Part shown: positions 23,663 to 33,038 of the stretch, in pieces | How positions within the stretch are numbered: the first letter of the stretch is position 1 | How the letters are laid out: each line of letters starts with the position of its first letter | Assembly (NCBI GenBank): GCA_944381095.1 | Contig: CALWJW010000014.1 | Location: 1-33,511 of the forward strand | Reading direction: 5' to 3' | DNA length: 33,511 nucleotides | From: an uncultured Clostridia bacterium | Lineage (GTDB): Bacteria > Bacillota > Clostridia > Oscillospirales > CAG-272 | Notes under the pieces: model-generated | Databases searched by the model: none | What the model was told of the DNA's origin: nothing | What the model saw: only the letters and a program-made list of their open reading frames with translations | Translations under genes and position numbers: made by a program

Positions 23663-24292
23663 ATGGATAATTTTGTTATAACGATAGGACGTTTCTGCGG
23701 CAGCGGCGGTTCTTTGGTTGCGGCAAAGCTCGGTAAAAAACTCGGAATAGAGGTATACGACCGGAAGATTCTGTCTCTCGCTTCGAGCAACAGCGGTATA
23801 AACGAGCAAGCGTTTGAACTTGCGGACGAGGATCTGAAAAATTCGCTCCTTTACCGTGTTTCCAGAAGCGCGTTCGACGGCGCGCCGATCATGCCGGAGA
23901 GCGCAAGCAATACCGCCAACAAAAATCTCTATAATTATCAGGCAAAAGTAATAAAAGGCCTTGCCGACGTCACGTCATGCATAATAATCGGCAGATGTGC
24001 GGACTACGTTCTTCGAGACAGATATAATGTGCTCAGGGTTTTTGTCGCAGCCGGTAAGGAAAGTTGTATTGAAAACGAGAGCCGCAGAAGTCACCTGACT
24101 TTGTCGGAAGCCCGCCGCAAAGTTGAGGAAGTCGACCGCAGAAGAGGAGATTATTACAGATTTTATACAGGTCAGCAGTGGGGAGATCCGAGGCAGTTCG
24201 ATCTTTGTCTGAACACGGATGTTTTCACTCACGATCAGTGTATCGAACTGATTTTGCAGGCTCTGAAAATAAAAACGGAAGACCATAAATAA
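23663..24292 (+). CDS. Cytidylate kinase-like family protein
   Basis: The 209-residue protein begins with a P-loop of the cytidylate-kinase-like type (ITIGRFCGSGGSLVA, about 6-20), followed by KLGIEVYDRKIL, IIIGRCADYVL (a DUF-like Gly-Arg-Cys segment) and a C-terminal VDRRRGDYYRFYTGQQWGD. This group is common in clostridia; its substrate is unknown and it is not the essential Cmk, which is more diverged from it. ATG 23663 follows GGAGG by 7 bases; the open frame starts 10 codons earlier inside the predicted -10 element. It is convergent with pheA. Confidence 0.87.
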   Translation: MDNFVITIGRFCGSGGSLVAAKLGKKLGIEVYDRKILSLASSNSGINEQAFELADEDLKNSLLYRVSRSAFDGAPIMPESASNTANKNLYNYQAKVIKGLADVTSCIIIGRCADYVLRDRYNVLRVFVAAGKESCIENESRRSHLTLSEARRKVEEVDRRRGDYYRFYTGQQWGDPRQFDLCLNTDVFTHDQCIELILQALKIKTEDHK

Positions 24293-24348
24293 CAGTTTTG
24301 CCGGAACTAAAATACATAAACTGCCGGGCTTTGCTTACAGAGATACTT

Positions 24349-25491
24349 TCAGTTAAGTTCTCTGTAACTGCCGAGAAACACAAAATTTTCGCAGTCGCGG
24401 CTGAGCGTATCAAGCATACTTAAAATTTTCTCGTCGTAGGGCGAAGCCTCAAAGTCAAAATAAAACTGAGCTTCAAAGTCGCTTCCTTCAATGGGGCGGC
24501 TTTCTATTTTTGTCAGGTTAAGACCGATCGCGGCAAATTTTGCCAGCGTATTGTAAAGAGCGCCGGGCGTGTGCGGCAAAGAAAGCATGATACTTATCTT
24601 ATCAGCGCCGGGGAAAATGTAATCATTTGAAGAAATACAGATAAAACGGGTCTGGTTGTTGCCGGAATTCATTATTTCGTCTGAAACGGTATCGAGACCG
24701 TAAAGATCGGCACAGGCGGAAGAGGCAATTGCGGCCAAAGAGTTTCCTTCGCTGTTTTTTACTTTTTCAGCCGCCAGGGCAGTATTGGCAAAGGGCACGG
24801 CCTTTATTTCCGGATTTGCCGCGAAAAAGTTACTGCACTGACCTATTGCCTGGGGATGCGAGTATACTTCCCTGATATCCCGGAGCGAGGTGCCTTTTTT
24901 GGCGAGCAGTTTGTGGGTTATTTTAAGACGCTGTGAACGTACTATGCTGAAACGGTATTTTTTCATCAGATCATAAACATCAATTACCGTTCCGTAAGTG
25001 CTGTTTTCTATGGGCAAAACGCCGTAATCGCATATTTTGTCTCTTACTGCTTTGAAAACATCTTCAAATGACTTAAAATAGATAATTTTTTCCATTCCGA
25101 AAAGCTTGTCCGCCGCTATCTGCGAATAGGCTCCCTCGGTACCCTGACAGGCGACGACCGCTCTTTTCGGAAAAATCATCGGGGTGCTTTCGATTGCCGA
25201 TTTTATCTTTTCCGATACCGCTGTTGTTCCGTTCAGCACAGTACGCTGATAGCTTTTACTGAGATCCATTACAACGGTAAAAAACGTTTTTACGTAATTT
25301 TCAAAAATTTCCGGCGAAGAGGACGTCATTTCACCGAGAATTTCACGTTCCCTGGCATTGTTGAATATGGGCAGACCGTTTTCCGCCTTGTATTTCGCCA
25401 CATCTTCACTTATCTCCATCCGGCGAACAAAAAGTTTCAGCATTTCCGAGTTTATGATATCGATTTGTTTTCTGCATTCTTTCAGATCCAT
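24349..25491 (-). CDS. pheA: Bifunctional chorismate mutase / prephenate dehydratase (P-protein)
   Basis: The 380-residue protein has an AroQ chorismate mutase domain (1-85: ECRKQIDIINSEMLKLFVRR), a prephenate dehydratase domain (about 110-290) with GTEGAYSQIAA, PIENSTYGTV and the catalytic NQTRF (279-283), and an ACT domain (about 298-375) with the Phe-binding GAL (310-312) and ESRP (330-333). It makes phenylpyruvate from chorismate and is likely inhibited by phenylalanine. ATG 25491 lies 6 bases after GGAGGAG; the open frame to 25590 is not family-like. It has its own promoter and a 5' leader of about 220 bases. Confidence 0.96.
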   Translation of the reverse strand: MDLKECRKQIDIINSEMLKLFVRRMEISEDVAKYKAENGLPIFNNAREREILGEMTSSSPEIFENYVKTFFTVVMDLSKSYQRTVLNGTTAVSEKIKSAIESTPMIFPKRAVVACQGTEGAYSQIAADKLFGMEKIIYFKSFEDVFKAVRDKICDYGVLPIENSTYGTVIDVYDLMKKYRFSIVRSQRLKITHKLLAKKGTSLRDIREVYSHPQAIGQCSNFFAANPEIKAVPFANTALAAEKVKNSEGNSLAAIASSACADLYGLDTVSDEIMNSGNNQTRFICISSNDYIFPGADKISIMLSLPHTPGALYNTLAKFAAIGLNLTKIESRPIEGSDFEAQFYFDFEASPYDEKILSMLDTLSRDCENFVFLGSYRELN

Positions 25492-25715
25492 GGCTATCTC
25501 CTCCGGGAAATTAAGTGAAATACCTTTTGACACACGGCAAATATACGCTCTGCCGTCAAGGCACACATACTGCGCGCAGTTAACATCCATAGCAGATCCG
25601 GCGACAGTGCAATCAAAGGCTTGACAAAAGGTTATTTAAAACAAAGATCATCCGTAACCTACCGTAAATTTCAGTGTTCCGGAAGATCGGTATCCGGCAA
25701 TGCCGAACCGATTTC

Positions 25716-25744
25716 AGTATATCACTTTCCCTTTTTTTTGTAAA
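25716..25744 (-). promoter_or_regulatory. Sigma-A promoter of pheA
   Basis: On the minus strand TTTACA (25739-25744), 17 bases, TATACT (25716-25721). The predicted start near 25709 lies within an inverted repeat (ATCGGT...ACCGAT enclosing CGGCA/TGCCG, 25686-25712). The long leader holds a 12-codon frame but no T-box or Phe-rich leader peptide. The rest of the gap 25492-26004 has the ruvC promoter and no other gene. Confidence 0.75.
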
Positions 25745-25863
25745 GAGTTTTTTTCCGAACCGTAATACTGTAAGCTTTCGGTTCGGATCAGCCGAGACTC
25801 CGGTATGATCCTTAACCATTGTTTGACTGCGAAAAATCCCCGTAAAGAAACAAAACTCTTCGG

Positions 25864-25892
25864 TTGACAAAACGGGTAAATTATGTTATATT
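25864..25892 (+). promoter_or_regulatory. Sigma-A promoter of ruvC
   Basis: TTGACA (25864-25869), 17 bases, TATATT (25887-25892); predicted start near 25899, giving a leader of about 105 bases to the chosen ruvC start. Confidence 0.85.
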
Positions 25893-26004
25893 ATATACTG
25901 TATGTTTATATAGGGAAGCCGGAGTCCGGAAAATGACGCATATTAAAATTCAGACAGTCCGTCGGATGATCCTGATTCCGGATAACGTGAAGGCGGAAAA
26001 TTTG

Positions 26005-26505
26005 ATGGTAATTCTCGGAATAGATCCAGGGTACGCGATAGTGGGATACGGAGTAATAGAAGCGGACCGGAACAGATACAAGGTTCTTGACTGCGGAGTG
26101 ATAACCACACCGGCAAAAATACCGATAGAAAACAGGTTGGTATCGATACACAAAGGAATAACGGAGCTGATTGAAGAGTACAGCCCCCGGTGTATGTCTA
26201 TTGAGGAACTGTTTTTCAACTCAAATCATACCACGGCGATACCGTGTGCAGAGGCAAGGGGGGTAATACTGCTTGCCGCGAAACAGAAGGGGCTTGAAAT
26301 ATACGAGTATACACCGCTTCAAGTAAAGCAGTCGGTGGTAGGGTACGGCAGAGCGGAAAAAAAGCAGGTGATATCTATGGTCACTACCATTCTCGGGCTG
26401 TCAAAACCTCCGAAACCTGATGATGCAGCAGACGCCCTCGCAATAGCGGTCTGCCACGGAAATTCGTCCGGTTCGGCGCTGTCGGGGTATTTTAATCTCA
26501 GATGA
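26005..26505 (+). CDS. ruvC: Holliday junction resolvase RuvC
   Basis: The 166-residue nuclease has GIDPG with Asp7, SIEELFF with Glu67/Glu68, GYGRAEKKQV and the C-terminal DDAADALAIA with Asp140 and Asp143, the four acidic metal-binding positions. It cleaves Holliday junctions together with RuvAB. The frame is open from 25864, which overlaps the promoter; ATG 26005 starts at the family N-terminus (MVILGIDPG) with AAGGCGG 8 bases upstream. Earlier ATGs (25933 and others) would add an unusual extension. It is the first gene of ruvC-ruvA-ruvB. Confidence 0.96.
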   Translation: MVILGIDPGYAIVGYGVIEADRNRYKVLDCGVITTPAKIPIENRLVSIHKGITELIEEYSPRCMSIEELFFNSNHTTAIPCAEARGVILLAAKQKGLEIYEYTPLQVKQSVVGYGRAEKKQVISMVTTILGLSKPPKPDDAADALAIAVCHGNSSGSALSGYFNLR

Positions 26506-26529
26506 TTTTCCGGTTCTGATACCGGAAAA
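26506..26529 (+). terminator. Hairpin directly after ruvC
   Basis: TTTTCCGGT (26506-26514) and ACCGGAAAA (26521-26529) form a 9-bp stem starting at the base after the stop codon; only CGGTTTTG follows, so termination may be partial. The remaining 285 bases before ruvA hold no supported gene. Confidence 0.5.
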
Positions 26530-26814
26530 CGGTTTTGTACACAAAAATATAACCGCGTGCTTTGATTTTGTGTAGGCGGAACGTTTTTAATAAAATCAAC
26601 AAAAAAAGCCGCATCCGTAAAGTCGGAACTGCCTTTCCTCAAACAAAAAGGCGGTTTTATTTGCACGGTTTGTCAGTTGACTTTTTGAATGTCTGCGGCA
26701 GAAACATTCAGTCTGTGAGCGCAAACGGATCAACCGTGGCGAAAACAGGACAAATTGGAATTCAAAACCGGTTTGCCGGTGGGTATAACGGCAGACCTTG
26801 AGCTGGAGGAATCA

Positions 26815-27429
26815 ATGTTTTATCATCTTGACGGAATTGTTGACACAGTCGAAAACGGAATGGCTGTGATCGACGTGGGCGGAGTCGGATACGTCTGTAA
26901 CATCAGCGTACGGACAGAGACCAAACTAAGGACACTGATCGGTAAAAAACAGAAGCTGTTCACTTATCTTTCGGTAAGGGAAGACGCAATGGAGTTGTTC
27001 GGGTTCGCGGACAAAAGCGAGCTGTCAATGTTCAAGCTGCTCATTTCTGTATCTGGAGTCGGCGCAAGAACGGCGCTTGCGGTACTCGGAGCCGTAGCTC
27101 CGGAAAAGCTGGCGCTTGCGATATCGTCAGGAGACGTGAAAGTCATAAAGGCACCGGGGGTAGGTCAGAAAACCGCCGCAAGGATAGTGCTTGAACTCAA
27201 AGATAAGCTTGCTAGGGACTTTGCGCTGATGACGGAGACTGCTGACGGCGCAGGAGAAACGTTTATCATACCTGCCGATAAAAGCGGCAAGTTTTCAGAG
27301 GCGGTTTCGGCGCTTACGGCTCTCGGATTTTCAAGGGCGGAAACCGAAAGTATGCTGAGAAAAACCGATATTGTAAATCAGAGCCTTGAAGATATTATAC
27401 GCACTGCTCTCAGGGGAGCCGCAAAGTAA
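26815..27429 (+). CDS. ruvA: Holliday junction branch migration protein RuvA
   Basis: The 204-residue protein starts MFYHLDGIVDTVENG, has the OB-fold (1-65), two helix-hairpin-helix motifs (LISVSGVGARTALAVL and IKAPGVGQKTAARIVLEL) and the C-terminal RuvB-binding domain (about 160-204, SALTALGFSRAETESML). RuvA binds the four-way junction and loads RuvB. ATG 26815 lies 6 bases after GGAGG; the frame is open from 26755 but the first 20 codons are not family-like. Spacing to ruvC is about 310 bases, larger than in compact ruv operons. Confidence 0.96.
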   Translation: MFYHLDGIVDTVENGMAVIDVGGVGYVCNISVRTETKLRTLIGKKQKLFTYLSVREDAMELFGFADKSELSMFKLLISVSGVGARTALAVLGAVAPEKLALAISSGDVKVIKAPGVGQKTAARIVLELKDKLARDFALMTETADGAGETFIIPADKSGKFSEAVSALTALGFSRAETESMLRKTDIVNQSLEDIIRTALRGAAK

Positions 27430-27638
27430 AGCCGCCGTCAAGGTTAAAGGCGGCGTTGTATGCCGGAAAACACAGGCAGTCGCATATCTGAACACAGCAG
27501 GTGCTATCAGCGGGAATAACTTAGTAACATAATTTCACTAAACAAAGTCATATGAAGTTGGTCTGCTTCGGCGGAAGCCGAAACAGATTATAAGCATACG
27601 GCTTCTTGCCGGAAAGTTGGAAGGTTTCAGGAAGAATA

Positions 27639-28730
27639 ATGGATAACGGAAGATACAGCGCTTTTGAAGAAAGTGATTTTGAAAGCCGGATAGTCAGCTC
27701 CGGATATACCGACAGCGAGGATTCCGAAACGGAGCTGACGCTCCGTCCCAAAACAATGGATGAGTATATCGGGCAGGACAAGGTCAAGGAAAATCTGAAA
27801 GTTTACATAGACGCGGCAAAACAGCGCGGAGAAGTACTTGACCATGTGCTGCTGTACGGTCCTCCCGGACTCGGAAAGACTACGCTTGCCGGCATAATTG
27901 CGGCGGAAATGGGAGTAAATATAAGGGTGACCAGCGGACCGGCTATCGAAAAGCAGGGGGATCTTGCGGCACTTCTGAGCGGACTCGGCGAAAAGGATAT
28001 ACTTTTTATCGACGAGATACACAGACTGAACAGATCGGTCGAGGAGATACTCTATCCAGCTATGGAGGATTACGCGCTCGACATAATACTCGGAAAGGGT
28101 CCGAGCGCCAGAAGTCTGCGTTTACAGCTCGGTCATTTTACCCTGATAGGCGCAACTACAAGAGCCGGACAGCTTTCCACTCCTCTGAGAGACAGATTCG
28201 GGGTGATGCTGAAGCTTGAGCTGTACACTCCTGCGCAGCTAAAAGAAATAATAATGCGTTCGGCGAAACTTCTTTCCACGGAAATAACCGATGAGGGTGC
28301 GATGGAACTGGCGTCAAGATCGAGAGGAACTCCCCGTATAGCCAACAGACTGCTGAAACGTGTGAGGGATTTTGCACAGGTCAGGGGTACCGGAATGATA
28401 GACCGGGAGATAACCGATTATGCACTGGAAAAGCTGGAAATCGACCGACTCGGACTTGACAATATAGACCGAAGAATGCTGAAAACGATAGCGGACTGCT
28501 ATGACGGCGGACCTGTCGGACTTGAAACACTGGCGGCAACAGTCGGCGAGGAGGCTGTGACGATAGAAGACGTCTACGAGCCTTACCTTATGCAGATAGG
28601 ATTTCTCAGCAGGACTCCGAGAGGCAGGTGTATAACAAGACCGGCGTGCGAGCATCTCGGCATCGAGTTCCCTTCAAGGCAGGATAAGAAACCCCAGAGC
28701 GGTCAGCAGACTTTCAGGTTTGACGACTGA
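27639..28730 (+). CDS. ruvB: Holliday junction branch migration helicase RuvB
   Basis: The 363-residue AAA+ motor has [12 protein letters not shown], Walker A GPPGLGKT (74-81), Walker B FIDEIH (123-128), GATTRAG (171-177), the arginine-finger region TPLRDRFG and a C-terminal winged helix with [16 protein letters not shown]. About 35 acidic residues precede the conserved core, slightly longer than usual. ATG 27639 has AGGAAG 4 bases upstream; the earlier start at 27606 is not supported. Between ruvA and ruvB (209 bases) are two small stems, GCCGCC/GGCGGC (27431-27454) and TTCGGC-GGAA-GCCGAA (27567-27582). Confidence 0.97.
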   Translation: MDNGRYSAFEESDFESRIVSSGYTDSEDSETELTLRPKTMDEYIGQDKVKENLKVYIDAAKQRGEVLDHVLLYGPPGLGKTTLAGIIAAEMGVNIRVTSGPAIEKQGDLAALLSGLGEKDILFIDEIHRLNRSVEEILYPAMEDYALDIILGKGPSARSLRLQLGHFTLIGATTRAGQLSTPLRDRFGVMLKLELYTPAQLKEIIMRSAKLLSTEITDEGAMELASRSRGTPRIANRLLKRVRDFAQVRGTGMIDREITDYALEKLEIDRLGLDNIDRRMLKTIADCYDGGPVGLETLAATVGEEAVTIEDVYEPYLMQIGFLSRTPRGRCITRPACEHLGIEFPSRQDKKPQSGQQTFRFDD

Positions 28731-28793
28731 TTTCCGAAATATCGGAGAGGCTAATAAGCAGTGCAGAACTTCCGGTAAATGTAATAATTGATT

Positions 28794-28974
28794 TTAAGGC
28801 ACCACCGCGCAATTCACGGCTCGCGCCTTGACCGCACAACTTTTTGCATCTTTTTCGCCAAACTGCACAAATCTCCTTGTCAATAGATCCACTATTGCCT
28901 GCGTCAATTTGGTTTGTTTGACAAAAAATCTGACGGCAGATTTGCGCAGTCAGAATTGTGCGGTGTTGCCTTAA
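28794..28974. mobile_element. MITE-like 181-bp element with 22-bp inverted ends
   Basis: Left end TTAAGGCACCACCGCGCAAT plus TC (28794-28815) matches the reverse complement of the right end (28953-28974) at 20 of 22 positions. The ends begin and finish with TTAA, which could be part of the repeat or a target duplication. Inside, TGCACAAATCT and AGATTTGCGCA (one mismatch), CAATAG...CTATTG and CTGAC...GTCAG are nested, so the whole element can fold back. It has no gene. It lies in the ruvB-methyltransferase gap, which otherwise (28731-28793, 28975-29179) shows nothing. Confidence 0.7.
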
Positions 28975-29179
28975 GAAAATCACCGGGTTTATCGGCTTAT
29001 GAGACATCCGGAGCGACTTGCTAACTGACGTTAAATAATATTCGGGTTTGGGATAAGTCCGGCATTTCCGGTTTATGTGACAATCGCAGATAAAGATACA
29101 TAAACGGTCCGGCAGTATCATGTAAACCAGTGACCATTTTAAAAATTTGCCGGAAACGGCAAAGGAAAGATCGATATAT

Positions 29180-30070
29180 ATGTGGGCAGAAAATAACTGG
29201 CGGGAATACGAACTTATAGATGCAAGCGACGGAGAACGTCTTGAAAGGTGGGGAAAATACCTGCTAATAAGACCGGATCCGCAGATAATCTGGAAAGGAA
29301 TGAAAAAAAGTCCGCTCTGGAACAAGGCTGACGCCGTGTACAGCCGTTCACACAGCGGCGGTGGGAGCTGGTCGGAAAACCGGTTGCCTGACGACTGGGA
29401 GATAAGCTATCGGATAGGCTCGGAAAAAGAACTCAGGTTTATGATACGTCCGACGGGCTTCAAGCATACCGGACTTTTTCCGGAGCAGGCGGTAAACTGG
29501 GAAAGACTTTACAGGCTGATCAGAAACAGCGGACGTGAAGTAAACGTGCTCAACCTTTTTGCTTATACCGGCGGAGCGACTGCGGCGTGCGCTGCGGCAG
29601 GAGCAAAGGTCTGTCACGTGGACGCTTCAAAGGGTATGGTCGGTCAGGCAAGGTTGAATCTGAAACTGAGCGGTCTTGAAAATGCCCCGGTCAGATATAT
29701 AGTCGACGACTGCAAAAAATTCTGTGAGCGCGAGATAAGAAGGGGAACCAGATACGACATAGTTATAATGGATCCCCCTTCGTACGGCAGAGGTCCGGGC
29801 GGGGAAGTGTGGAAGCTTGAAGAGAATATAAGCGAGCTTGTCAGAACCGTTTCGGCTGTGCTGAGCGAAAAGCCGCTTATGTTTGTGCTTAATTCGTACA
29901 CCACCGGACTTTCGGCGGGGACAATGGGCTATCTTCTGGCGGGAACAGTCGGGAAAAAGCTCGGCGGCACTACCTTTTCCGACGAAATAGGGCTCAAAGT
30001 CAGTTCAACGGGCGGAGTGCTTCCGTGCGGAAGCACCGCAATATGGCAGAGTGAAACGGCAGATGTCTGA
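29180..30070 (+). CDS. Class I SAM-dependent rRNA-type methyltransferase (RlmI/RlmK-related)
   Basis: The 296-residue protein has KHTGLFPEQ (95-103), the SAM-binding LNLFAYTGGAT (124-134), HVDAS (146-150) and DPPSYGRG (198-205). This pattern is shared with RlmI/RlmK-type 23S rRNA methyltransferases, but it lacks an N-terminal PUA domain and no exact substrate can be assigned. ATG 29180 has AAAGGAAAG about 10 bases upstream; the open frame begins at a TTG 11 codons earlier. It ends in a terminator one base after its stop, so it is transcribed apart from the ECF genes. Confidence 0.85.
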   Translation: MWAENNWREYELIDASDGERLERWGKYLLIRPDPQIIWKGMKKSPLWNKADAVYSRSHSGGGSWSENRLPDDWEISYRIGSEKELRFMIRPTGFKHTGLFPEQAVNWERLYRLIRNSGREVNVLNLFAYTGGATAACAAAGAKVCHVDASKGMVGQARLNLKLSGLENAPVRYIVDDCKKFCEREIRRGTRYDIVIMDPPSYGRGPGGEVWKLEENISELVRTVSAVLSEKPLMFVLNSYTTGLSAGTMGYLLAGTVGKKLGGTTFSDEIGLKVSSTGGVLPCGSTAIWQSETADV

Positions 30071-30094
30071 TGCGACGGGTCGCACTGTTTTTTT
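30071..30094 (+). terminator. Rho-independent terminator of the methyltransferase gene
   Basis: TGCGAC (30071-30076) and GTCGCA (30079-30084) form a 6-bp stem followed by CTG and seven T, starting right after the stop codon. Confidence 0.75.
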
Positions 30095-30345
30095 ACAGAG
30101 CTGATTTGATGAGGCGACGGCGCACACCGGCTCACCCGTCCTGAAAATCAAAGTGATTCCGACGGCATCCGTCAGATACTGAGCGTCAGTTACGTGCGTC
30201 AGAATTACCCGCCTTATTTTTACCCGGACAGTCAATGGAAAACAGGTGCGTTAAAACAATTTTACCGCAAGCTTTTCGGGAGAAAAACAGACTGATTTCA
30301 AACGGGCTCAGATGTACCCGAATCACAATAAAACGGAGAAATACA

Positions 30346-31245
30346 ATGGAAAATCCATTTATAAAGCTTGATGATGTGAGTTTTTCGTATGAGAGCGGAG
30401 AAGAGGGACCGGTAACGGTCCTGCTTCCGCCGATACTTAAACACATAAATCTTGAAATAGCCAAGGGAAGCTTTACGGCGATACTCGGACACAACGGAAG
30501 CGGTAAATCCACCCTTGCGAAACTGCTGAATCTGATACTGTTCCCGACCGAGGGAAAAATTTACATAGACGGCAAAAATATAACCGACGAGAATATGACG
30601 GAAGACGACGTCTACGAAATAAGACGGAAGATCGGTATGGTGTTTCAGAATCCCGACAATCAGCTTGTCGCAACAGTTGTTGAGGAGGATGTGGCGTTCG
30701 GACCGGAAAACCTCGGAATAAAACCGGAAGAAATACGAAAAAGGGTAGACGAAGCGCTGGAAACCGTGGGAATGAGTGCTTTCAAAAAACATTCCCCGCA
30801 CCAGCTTTCCGGCGGGCAGAAGCAGAGAGTCGCTATCGCCGGGATAATAGCAATGCTCCCGGAATGCATTGTGTTTGACGAGTCGACGGCGATGCTGGAT
30901 CCGAAAGGGCGCAAAGAAGTCATGGACACAATAGAAAGACTGAACCGGGAAAACGGAATAACCGTACTGCATATAACCCATAATATGGAAGAGGCGTTCA
31001 GGGCAGACAGAGTCATTGTCATAAGCGACGGTGTGATAAGTCTTGACGGAACACCGCAGGAGGTTTTCTCCAATGTCGAAAAGCTAAGGACGGTCGGTCT
31101 TGACGTTCCGCAGGTGACCGAGCTTCTTTATGAACTGAAAAGCATAGGCTACGACGAAATAGATTATACGGAAACAGACGAATTAAAGTGCGCAAAAATG
31201 CTTGCAGAAATAATAAAAAGACGCGGTAGCGGAGATCCTGAGTGA
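30346..31245 (+). CDS. ecfA1: ECF transporter ATPase EcfA1
   Basis: The 299-residue ABC ATPase has Walker A GHNGSGKST (48-56), Q-loop FQNPDNQL (100-107), signature LSGGQKQR (154-161), Walker B CIVFDES (174-180, Glu179) and the H-loop ITHNMEEA. It pairs with EcfA2 on the EcfT scaffold to power uptake of vitamins or other micronutrients by separate S-components. ATG 30346 has GGAG 9 bases upstream; the frame is open from 30235 but the first 37 codons are not family-like. No substrate-specific S-component gene and no riboswitch is next to it, so this is the shared (group II) module. Confidence 0.96.
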   Translation: MENPFIKLDDVSFSYESGEEGPVTVLLPPILKHINLEIAKGSFTAILGHNGSGKSTLAKLLNLILFPTEGKIYIDGKNITDENMTEDDVYEIRRKIGMVFQNPDNQLVATVVEEDVAFGPENLGIKPEEIRKRVDEALETVGMSAFKKHSPHQLSGGQKQRVAIAGIIAMLPECIVFDESTAMLDPKGRKEVMDTIERLNRENGITVLHITHNMEEAFRADRVIVISDGVISLDGTPQEVFSNVEKLRTVGLDVPQVTELLYELKSIGYDEIDYTETDELKCAKMLAEIIKRRGSGDPE

Positions 31246-31329
31246 AGAGCGGGAGAAGCACTCAAAAGAAGCGGATAAGACGGCAGAGTCATATCCTGAA
31301 AACATACAGAGTCGGAAGAGTTGGGGAAT

Positions 31330-32199
31330 ATGAATGCGCTTGAACTGAAAGATATAACATTTACATACAGCAAAAAGACGCCGTTTGAGAGCACTGCACT
31401 GAGCGGAGTAAGCGCCTTTTTCGAGGAGAAAAAGGTGAACGGACTTATAGGACATACCGGGAGCGGAAAATCAACACTGGTGCAGATGATGAACGGACTG
31501 TTAAAGCCGGACGAGGGTACGGTTTTGCTCATGGGCAAGGACATCTGGGAAGAGCCGAAGAAGATACGGCAGGTGAGATTCAGATGCGGACTGGTTTTTC
31601 AGTACCCGGAATATCAGCTTTTCGAAGATACCTGTGAAAAAGACATAGCTTTCGGACCGAGGAATATGGGGCTGAGCGATGAAGAGATAAGGGAGCGTGT
31701 AAAGAGTGCAGCGGAGTTTGTCGGACTTGACAGTTCACTGCTGAAAAAGTCTCCTTTTGAGCTGTCGGGCGGACAGAAAAGGAGGGTTGCACTTGCCGGA
31801 GTTATGGCGATGGAGCCGTCTGTCCTTGTGCTTGACGAGCCGGCGGCAGGACTTGACCCGATAGGAAGAACGGAAATTTTCGGCGGTATACGCGGATATC
31901 AGAGAGCAAAAGGCAATACCGTAATAATAGTGAGTCACAGCATGGAGGACGTAGCCGAATACTGCGATAACCTGACTGTGCTGAAAAACGGCAGAGTACT
32001 GCTTAAAGGAAGCACAGGAGAGGTATTCATGCATGAAAAGGAGCTGATTGAATCGGGACTCGGCGTTCCGCAGATAACGAGGTTTGTAAGGCTGCTTCGT
32101 GAAGAAGGTATTGATTTGCCGGAGAACATATATACGGTGGAGGAGGCTCTGAGGGAAGTGAAGAGACTGCTCGGAGAAAGGCGGGGAGACAATGCTTAA
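31330..32199 (+). CDS. ecfA2: ECF transporter ATPase EcfA2
   Basis: The 289-residue ABC ATPase has Walker A GHTGSGKST (41-49), FQYPEYQLFEDT in the Q-loop, signature LSGGQKRR, Walker B LVLDEPAAGLDP and SHSMEDV. It is the second half of the ATPase pair and has the family's YPEYQLF segment that distinguishes EcfA2. Start: ATG 31330 is chosen; TTG 31321 is also possible because GGAAGAG precedes it. It follows ecfA1 by 84 bases and its last 8 bases overlap ecfT, showing tight coupling. Confidence 0.95.
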   Translation: MNALELKDITFTYSKKTPFESTALSGVSAFFEEKKVNGLIGHTGSGKSTLVQMMNGLLKPDEGTVLLMGKDIWEEPKKIRQVRFRCGLVFQYPEYQLFEDTCEKDIAFGPRNMGLSDEEIRERVKSAAEFVGLDSSLLKKSPFELSGGQKRRVALAGVMAMEPSVLVLDEPAAGLDPIGRTEIFGGIRGYQRAKGNTVIIVSHSMEDVAEYCDNLTVLKNGRVLLKGSTGEVFMHEKELIESGLGVPQITRFVRLLREEGIDLPENIYTVEEALREVKRLLGERRGDNA

Positions 32200-33019
32200 A
32201 GACATTACGCTGGGACAGTTTTTCCCCGGCAGATCGGTACTGCACAGGTCGGATCCGAGAATGAAAATAATACTTACAATGCTGTATATAATCGTGGTGT
32301 TTTTGTCTGAGTCAACGGTAGCATATTTAGTTACGGTCGCCTTTACTCTCGGGCTTGCGATAATAAGCCGGATAAACGTAAGAGTGATACTGAAAGGTCT
32401 GAAACCGCTTCTGTTCATAATGATTTTTACGGCGTTCTTCAATATTTTCTGGACAAAGGGCGAAAGCGAACCTTTACTTCAATACGGTGTAATAAAAATA
32501 TACAAAGAGGGCATAATATTCGCTGTGAAAATGATCGTCCGTGTCGCCTGCGTGCTGACCGGAAGCAGCGTTATTCTGACTTACACTACATCTCCCATTG
32601 CCTTGACGGACGGACTTGAAAGACTTCTGTCGCCCCTGAAAAAGATAAAACTGCCTGTACATGAGTTTTCCATGATGATGACCATTGCGCTGAGATTCAT
32701 CCCGACACTTATAGAAGAGACCGACAAGATAATGAACGCTCAGAAAGCAAGGGGAGCGGATTTCAGCTCCGGTGGACTTATAAAGAGGACAAAGGCGCTT
32801 TTGCCGGTGCTTATACCGCTGTTTGCCTCTTCGTTCAGAAGAGCGGGAGAGCTTGCGACGGCAATGGAGTGCCGCTGTTACCGGGGGGACAAAGGAAGGA
32901 CCAGAATGACGCAGCTGAAATACAAGCCGGTAGACTTTGTTCTGCTGACGGTAATGGTAATTTACGGTGCCGGGGTGATACTGTCGAACATATACCTCGG
33001 TCAGCTGCTTGCGATCTGA
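32192..33019 (+). CDS. ecfT: ECF transporter membrane scaffold EcfT
   Basis: The 275-residue protein starts LGQFFPGRSVLHRSDPR, has about five to six membrane segments (starting near 25, 43, 72, 110, 215 and 250), and carries the coupling-helix motifs KARGADF and CRCYRGD, whose Ala-Arg-Gly-type triplets contact the ATPases. It links EcfA1/EcfA2 to S-components. ATG 32192 has GGGGAG 4 bases upstream and overlaps ecfA2. truA follows 19 bases downstream, the common Firmicute order. Confidence 0.96.
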   Translation: MLKDITLGQFFPGRSVLHRSDPRMKIILTMLYIIVVFLSESTVAYLVTVAFTLGLAIISRINVRVILKGLKPLLFIMIFTAFFNIFWTKGESEPLLQYGVIKIYKEGIIFAVKMIVRVACVLTGSSVILTYTTSPIALTDGLERLLSPLKKIKLPVHEFSMMMTIALRFIPTLIEETDKIMNAQKARGADFSSGGLIKRTKALLPVLIPLFASSFRRAGELATAMECRCYRGDKGRTRMTQLKYKPVDFVLLTVMVIYGAGVILSNIYLGQLLAI

Positions 33020-33038
33020 TTACATACGGCGGTGAAAA

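Noticed and set aside
25492..25709. T-box leader of pheA
   Set aside because: The T-box bulge sequence (GGTGG-type) and a terminator/antiterminator pair are not seen.
28714..29325. A 203-codon minus-strand frame over the ruvB end and the inverted-repeat element
   Set aside because: It overlaps ruvB and the methyltransferase start, lacks a ribosome binding site and reads straight through the inverted repeats.
30170..30202. Three CGTCAG direct repeats before ecfA1
   Set aside because: Six-base words with 14- and 13-base steps can easily occur by chance; no further support.
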